From Rummeliibacillus sp. POC4 (GTDB taxonomy: Bacteria > Bacillota > Bacilli > Bacillales_A > Planococcaceae), in assembly GCF_003576525.1 (NCBI RefSeq), contig NZ_QWUA01000002.1, forward strand, positions 29,327-93,326: a stretch of DNA of 64,000 bases. Direction: 5' to 3'. The translations under genes were made by a program, and so were the position numbers. The first letter of the stretch is position 1. Every line of letters starts with the position of its first letter. The notes beneath the pieces were generated by a model. That model was not told the origin of the DNA, made no database searches, and saw nothing but the letters and a program-made list of their open reading frames with translations. Positions 61,001 to 64,000 of the stretch are shown piece after piece.

Positions 61001-61621
61001 TAAATCATTACGAGGATAGCCCATTTCTAAAATAGACCCTTCGTAGATTCCATCTAATCGGAAGGCATTAGAAAAAATATCTGTCGTATGTGCATTCGGA
61101 CTGATAATATAATCTGCACTTAAAAAGTTACGGACAACATTTTGACTTCCAGATGGATTTCCTGGAATATCGTAGCCCATATATTTTAACGGTGTTCCAT
61201 GCCATGTATTAATATAGGTTTGTTCTGGACGCGGCACAAAAAAAGATTGAAATGTAGAATTATTCAACAAATAGTGGGCTTGTACAAGCCATTTTAAATA
61301 GTCATCGCTCGTACGATCCACAAATGTGACGTTGGATTTCTCACGATAAGGGGCGATTGCCTTTTCTAATTCTTCAGAAGGCTGAATAGCCCATATATGC
61401 TGATACGTCTTTTCTGTGTCATGTTCTAGGATATATTTAAAAATGGCCAAAGGAGAGTCTGTCATACTTTGTCCTTCTCTTGCTTCATATAAAATAGAGT
61501 GATTGATGGTAGGTAATGTATCATAATATTTTGCATATAACTGATTTCTTCGATGTTGTTCTTTATGGGAACGGTCATCTAAAACTTCTTTAAAATTCCC
61601 AGAAAGTTCTTGTAAAATCAC
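58025..61621 (-). CDS. Giant TagF-domain/GW-modules/GT4 glycosyltransferase fusion
   Basis: 1198 residues. Residues about 30-405 are a TagF-type CDP-glycerol phosphotransferase: INTWHGTPLKYMGYDIPG, SPTWKGT, LLKVHPFLY, ITDYSSVFFDY. Residues about 420-640 look like the N-lobe of a GT-B enzyme (KKIFIYPGGLINNGITNSFINL, DFSGYSYYWSKL, LLAVSEATM). About 660-1015 contain four GW (SH3-like) repeats with GW or GWx at 714, 802, 920 and 1004, e.g. YYLISINRHELGWINSNSV. About 1030-1198 is a GT4 C-lobe (TMGRLSPEKAQDKLIKAF, YEGQPMVLLEA = E-x7-E). So the GW block appears to split the GT-B domain. The start is GTG after GAGGTGA. No signal peptide or membrane helix: GW modules in the cytoplasm would be unusual. 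It may make and recognise the growing polymer. Confidence 0.82.
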   Translation of the reverse strand: MILQELSGNFKEVLDDRSHKEQHRRNQLYAKYYDTLPTINHSILYEAREGQSMTDSPLAIFKYILEHDTEKTYQHIWAIQPSEELEKAIAPYREKSNVTFVDRTSDDYLKWLVQAHYLLNNSTFQSFFVPRPEQTYINTWHGTPLKYMGYDIPGNPSGSQNVVRNFLSADYIISPNAHTTDIFSNAFRLDGIYEGSILEMGYPRNDLTFHSKREDIIEKLHQQGLAVSSDQKIVLYSPTWKGTDTNNANDHMKQIIKEMDDLAQQIGPSYHVLLKVHPFLYHVATNYPEAKSRLVSDLMDMNELLSVVDVLITDYSSVFFDYLVTDKPILFYSWDKDLYAQNRGMYLEEKELPGPILEHIDEVGNAILHIEDVKSKYKDVYQAAKKRFVHYDDGKVTERLYHLVFCKETLNDVKIVRYENKKKKIFIYPGGLINNGITNSFINLTNNIDYDKYDVTAFVAASRREEVLYNQNRIHKKVRFLFKPGVPVYTFKEAFLDRLIRSHGLTPKLKPHYPTKAYEREIRRLTGGVHFDYAIDFSGYSYYWSKLILAANSTRKICFLHSDMQADRNRKVNGKKPHYQNLLTMFSIYYKFDKLLAVSEATMELNQSKLTRFTNDEQFGYCINTIDPDRILNPPKTGMTQNKEETHITLMDEIDKWQTSSETVSIYRTLAEIKEESPTMQHSVQADDEIHIFAQYHWQDENYCKIAINDIYVGWCKESLLEIEIVDSYEDETIQYQDLKMFGKLTNVSSNYYVWNLPFGAPGAHKKSDVTSFKDLMVYISKVVKTQQDTYYLISINRHELGWINSNSVTLIDKIGFIEKSNPLFRIIASAYLKMHYFNHKDMIGYVNRLATLEENVKQYGYILEDIDGYKLFTKPPTNPESEIVKHKKDLRGKLIFVHKKQIIEDHVYYYIKKNSYIEGWIDSRYIRLVPPDYSVFIDEKEISYPATVEGDSIEVYKELPTTAEVADFILHDDLHLKPLLVKKEMRTGHGRSLLLYDGDKKIGWVDKKVVTPYKCWNDIHNNVITLDDDSFKFVTMGRLSPEKAQDKLIKAFAQIHEEYPNTKLYLVGDGQLRKSLNSLVKKLNLKDSVFLTGQLDNPFSFMKQCDAFVLSSIYEGQPMVLLEALTLKMKIVATNIVANRAALANGDYGLLTEDTSVESIYDAMKKIYLEPDLSFKEFDYLSYNQHAIENFYREIND

Positions 61622-62039
61622 TAGAGGTCACCTCATTAAATTTTAAAACTAAGCTCTTAGTATCGTATCATTTTTTTGACGGAGAAAAAACAAAATGAAT
61701 GATTTTTTTGCGTAAAAATTTTTTTGCTTATTATAAGAAAAATAACGAGCTCAAAAATTCACATGAAAATGCCAGGTAGAGAGTTGTTATACCTTCTTCT
61801 GATTATTGATGGACGTTTCTATCTGTGATATGATAATGGGCAGGCTAAATTTTTACATAAAATTAATATTCAATTCACATTTTATAAAAGTTTGATTAGA
61901 ATTTGCTGAGAGAGTTGGACTTTCTCCGACGGATATTTGAAAAAATCGAGCTTATAGAGATCTTATGACGAACCTTAGAGATAAGATTTAGTGCCGTTCT
62001 AATACAACCTTTTTAATACCACATGAAAGAGTGAATAAA
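61622..62039. other. Divergent intergenic region between the giant fusion gene and tagF
   Basis: About 420 bp without a gene. It holds the tagF promoter (61806-61834). On the minus strand, GAGGTGA precedes the GTG of the fusion gene. No other structure stands out. Confidence 0.5.
61806..61834 (+). promoter_or_regulatory. SigA promoter upstream of tagF-like gene
   Basis: TTGATG (61806-61811) and TATGAT (61829-61834) with a 17-bp spacer. The leader would be about 200 bases. Confidence 0.65.
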
Positions 62040-63212
62040 ATGATGTTCAATAACAAAACATTTAAGAAGTACTTTGCTAAGGCATTTCGTTTTATCGGAT
62101 GTAAAACACCACGAATTAAAAATCTGGTAATTTTCGAAAGCTTTCACGGTAAACGCTATAGTGACAACCCAAGAGCAATTTACGAATATATGAAAGAACA
62201 TAATCCTGAATACAAACTAATCTGGAGTGTCGACAAAAATAGCATCCCATTATTCGAAGAAATGGGTGTTCCTTATATGAAGCGCTTCACTTTAAAATGG
62301 TTATTCACTTTTCCACGTGCCCAATACTGGGTCAACAATGTACGTTACCCAAAATGGATGACACGTCCAAAAGACACCACATATGTTCAAACTTGGCATG
62401 GTACACCACTTAAAAAACTAGGTACAGATATCGAAGAAGTTCATATGCCTGGTACAAAAACAAAAAATTACCGCAAGAATATTAAAGCAGAATCTAAAAA
62501 CTGGAGCTATCTTGTAGCACCAAACCCATATACACATGAAATTCTTGCTCGTGCATTCCATTTCAATGGACCAATGATCGATTCGGGTTACCCACGTAAC
62601 GATGCACTACAAAATGAAGATCCAGCAAAAATTGCGGAAATCCGCAAATCATTGAACATTCCAGATAACAAGAAAATTGTTCTTTACGCACCAACATGGC
62701 GTGATGACCAATTCTTTGAACGAGGAAAATATAAATTTAAATTCCAATTTGATATTCAAAAATTGAAAGAACAATATGGAGACGATTTTGTATTACTAGC
62801 TCGCATGCACTATCTAGTATCCGAAAACTTCGATTTCACCCAATACGGTGATTTCATCAAAGATGTTTCAAATTACTATGATATCGCAGACTTATATCTT
62901 ATCAGTGACCTATTAATCACGGATTACTCATCCGTATTCTTTGACTATGCGATCCTAAATCGCCCAATCATCTTCTACATGTACGATTTAGAAGACTACC
63001 GAGATCGACTACGCGGTTTCTACATCGACATCGAAGCAGATGCACCAGGCAAAATCGTTCAAAACGAAGCAGACCTATTCGAAGAAATCGGGCGTGCCCT
63101 AAAAGATGGCCACTACTCACAAGAACAATTCGACCGCTTCAACGAAAAATTCTGCGTATGGGAAGACGGCAAAGCCACAGAACGTGTAGTAAATCAAGTA
63201 TTCAAAAAATAA
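62040..63212 (+). CDS. tagF: CDP-glycerol glycerophosphotransferase TagF-type
   Basis: About 390 residues: VIFESFHGKRYSDNPRAIYEY, catalytic His120 in QTWHGTPLKKLG, APTWRDDQFF, RMHYL and ITDYSSVFFDY. The C-terminal half is close to that of the GT2-TagF fusion at 54.6 kb (same APTWRDD, YRDRLRGFY, CVWE motifs), so they are paralogues. It lacks the large N-terminal domain of B. subtilis TagF. ATG 62040 is 8 bp after AAAGAG. Confidence 0.87.
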   Translation: MMFNNKTFKKYFAKAFRFIGCKTPRIKNLVIFESFHGKRYSDNPRAIYEYMKEHNPEYKLIWSVDKNSIPLFEEMGVPYMKRFTLKWLFTFPRAQYWVNNVRYPKWMTRPKDTTYVQTWHGTPLKKLGTDIEEVHMPGTKTKNYRKNIKAESKNWSYLVAPNPYTHEILARAFHFNGPMIDSGYPRNDALQNEDPAKIAEIRKSLNIPDNKKIVLYAPTWRDDQFFERGKYKFKFQFDIQKLKEQYGDDFVLLARMHYLVSENFDFTQYGDFIKDVSNYYDIADLYLISDLLITDYSSVFFDYAILNRPIIFYMYDLEDYRDRLRGFYIDIEADAPGKIVQNEADLFEEIGRALKDGHYSQEQFDRFNEKFCVWEDGKATERVVNQVFKK

Positions 63213-63222
63213 CAGTTTAACG

Positions 63223-63252
63223 CCCTACCGGCAAAACGGTAGGGATTTTTTT
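63223..63252 (+). terminator. Intrinsic terminator of tagF
   Basis: A perfect 8-bp stem CCCTACCG / CGGTAGGG (63223-63230 and 63237-63244) with GCAAAA loop and T-run. Confidence 0.92.
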
Positions 63253-63260
63253 ATCCAAAT

Positions 63261-64000
63261 ACCCCATTGTCCGCGACAAAAAAATTATGCCCAACCAAGC
63301 ACCCCAACCGCGATAAATGCCCTTGGGTAATCAGAAACAAGCCTTCATCTTCAATCCACGGAAAACCGGGTTTAATCCACGCAACTCGGGATTCAATCCA
63401 CGCAACAGGAAGAGTAATCCACACAACTCGGGTTCCAATCCACGCAAAAAGAAATTGAATCCACGATGTGTACAATTTAAGGCCCACGAAAGCAAACTTC
63501 CCTAATTCACTCTTCGAACAATTTAAGTTCCACGCAAAGCTCCCCGATCAAGAAAACTCCCAAAAGCCAGCCAAAAATACACCCATCATCCCCGGGAAAA
63601 AAACTTTGCCCCACCAAAGCACCCCAACCGCGCCCAATGCCCTTGAGTAATCAGAAAAAAGCCTTCATCTCCAATCCACGAAAAACCGGGTTTAATCCAC
63701 GCAACTCGGGATTCAATCCACGCAACAGGAAGAGTAATCCACACAACTCGGGTTCCAATCCACGCAAAAAGAAATTGAATCCACGTTCCGTACAATTTAA
63801 GTTCCAGAGCAAACTCCCCGAATACCCCATCATCCGCGGCAAAAAATTATGCTTAACCAAAGCACCCCAACCGCGCCCAATGTCCTTGAGTGATCAGAAG
63901 CAAGCCATCATCTCCAATCCACGAAAAACCGGGTTTAATCCACGCAACAGGGAGAGTAATCCACGCACCCCGAACCCAATCCACGCAAAAAGAAATTGAA
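63261..64000. repeat. 21-bp array C in three tandem blocks, running off the right edge
   Basis: Blocks start near 63261, 63580 and 63824. Each has a non-periodic head (ACCCCAACCGCG, then TAATCAGAA or TGATCAGAA) followed by units beginning AATCCACG. Unit starts are 63353, 63374, 63395, 63416, 63437, 63458 in block 1; 63673, 63694, 63715, 63736, 63757, 63778 in block 2; and 63916, 63937, 63958, 63978 in block 3 (one 20-bp step). Blocks 1 and 2 end with AGAAATTGAATCCACG then ACAATTTAAG. Open frames here (heptads WIxxRVA on the minus strand) are by-products of the 7-codon period. Confidence 0.88.

Noticed and set aside
63251..63999. Several frames on both strands encoding WIxxRVA or NPRxxGF repeats
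   Set aside because: Same reason as for array A; no ribosome binding sites, and frames overlap each other on both strands.
63261..64000. CRISPR array
   Set aside because: The period is 21 bp with an 11-14 base core; there is no 24-37 bp repeat with unique spacers of similar length and no cas gene in the window.

Overview
The window is a stretch of low-GC chromosome from an endospore-forming, flagellated member of the Bacillales. Gene content (spoIIR, spoIID, spoIIQ, spoIIID, sda, mbl, flhO/flhP, comK-type ssbB) and order match the Bacillus subtilis ywl-atp-murA-spoIID-mbl-flhOP-fabZ-ywp-ywq neighbourhood. Extra genes between glyA and atpI, and the style of the intergenic repeats, fit the Planococcaceae/Caryophanaceae side (Lysinibacillus, Rummeliibacillus and relatives). 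The genus is an inference, not something I can prove from the sequence.

Layout. 1-12.3 kb: prmC (cut by the left edge), spoIIR, ywlC, a 21-bp repeat array, mntP, ywlE, a chemoreceptor, rpiB, ywlG, glyA, a c-di-GMP phosphodiesterase, upp and mnaA. 12.3-20.1 kb: a clear SigA promoter, a long leader and the full ATP synthase operon atpIBEFHAGDC. 20.3-29.5 kb: murA, the sporulation genes spoIID-spoIIQ-spoIIID, mbl, flhO-flhP, an EpuA-type gene, fabZ, a lipoprotein, ywpF and a ComK-box-controlled ssbB. 29.9-34.3 kb: ywqB-ywqA (SWIM protein plus SNF2 helicase) on the minus strand. 36-40.5 kb: a secreted bacillopeptidase F. 40.7-43.6 kb: accessory genes and the checkpoint gene sda. 44.1-63.2 kb: a wall teichoic acid region. 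63.2-64 kb: a gene-free repeat region that runs off the right edge.

How the genes work together. mnaA supplies ManNAc for the teichoic acid linkage unit; tarI/tarJ make CDP-ribitol, tagD makes CDP-glycerol, and six proteins carry CDP-glycerol/ribitol phosphotransferase domains. Together with GT2 and GT4 glycosyltransferases, galE and a pyruvyl transferase, these look able to build and decorate more than one wall polymer. Growth-to-sporulation control shows in DNA: DnaA-box clusters upstream of ywlC and sda, Spo0A-box-like sites near sda/tarI, tagB and bpr, and a two-site ComK box before ssbB.

Most unusual items: (1) intergenic arrays at three loci, all with a 21-bp period, related cores and, at two loci, the same terminal module; (2) an 1198-residue protein in which four GW/SH3-like modules separate the two lobes of a GT4 glycosyltransferase that is itself fused to a TagF domain; (3) a gene-free stretch holding three near-perfect hairpins between ssbB and ywqA.
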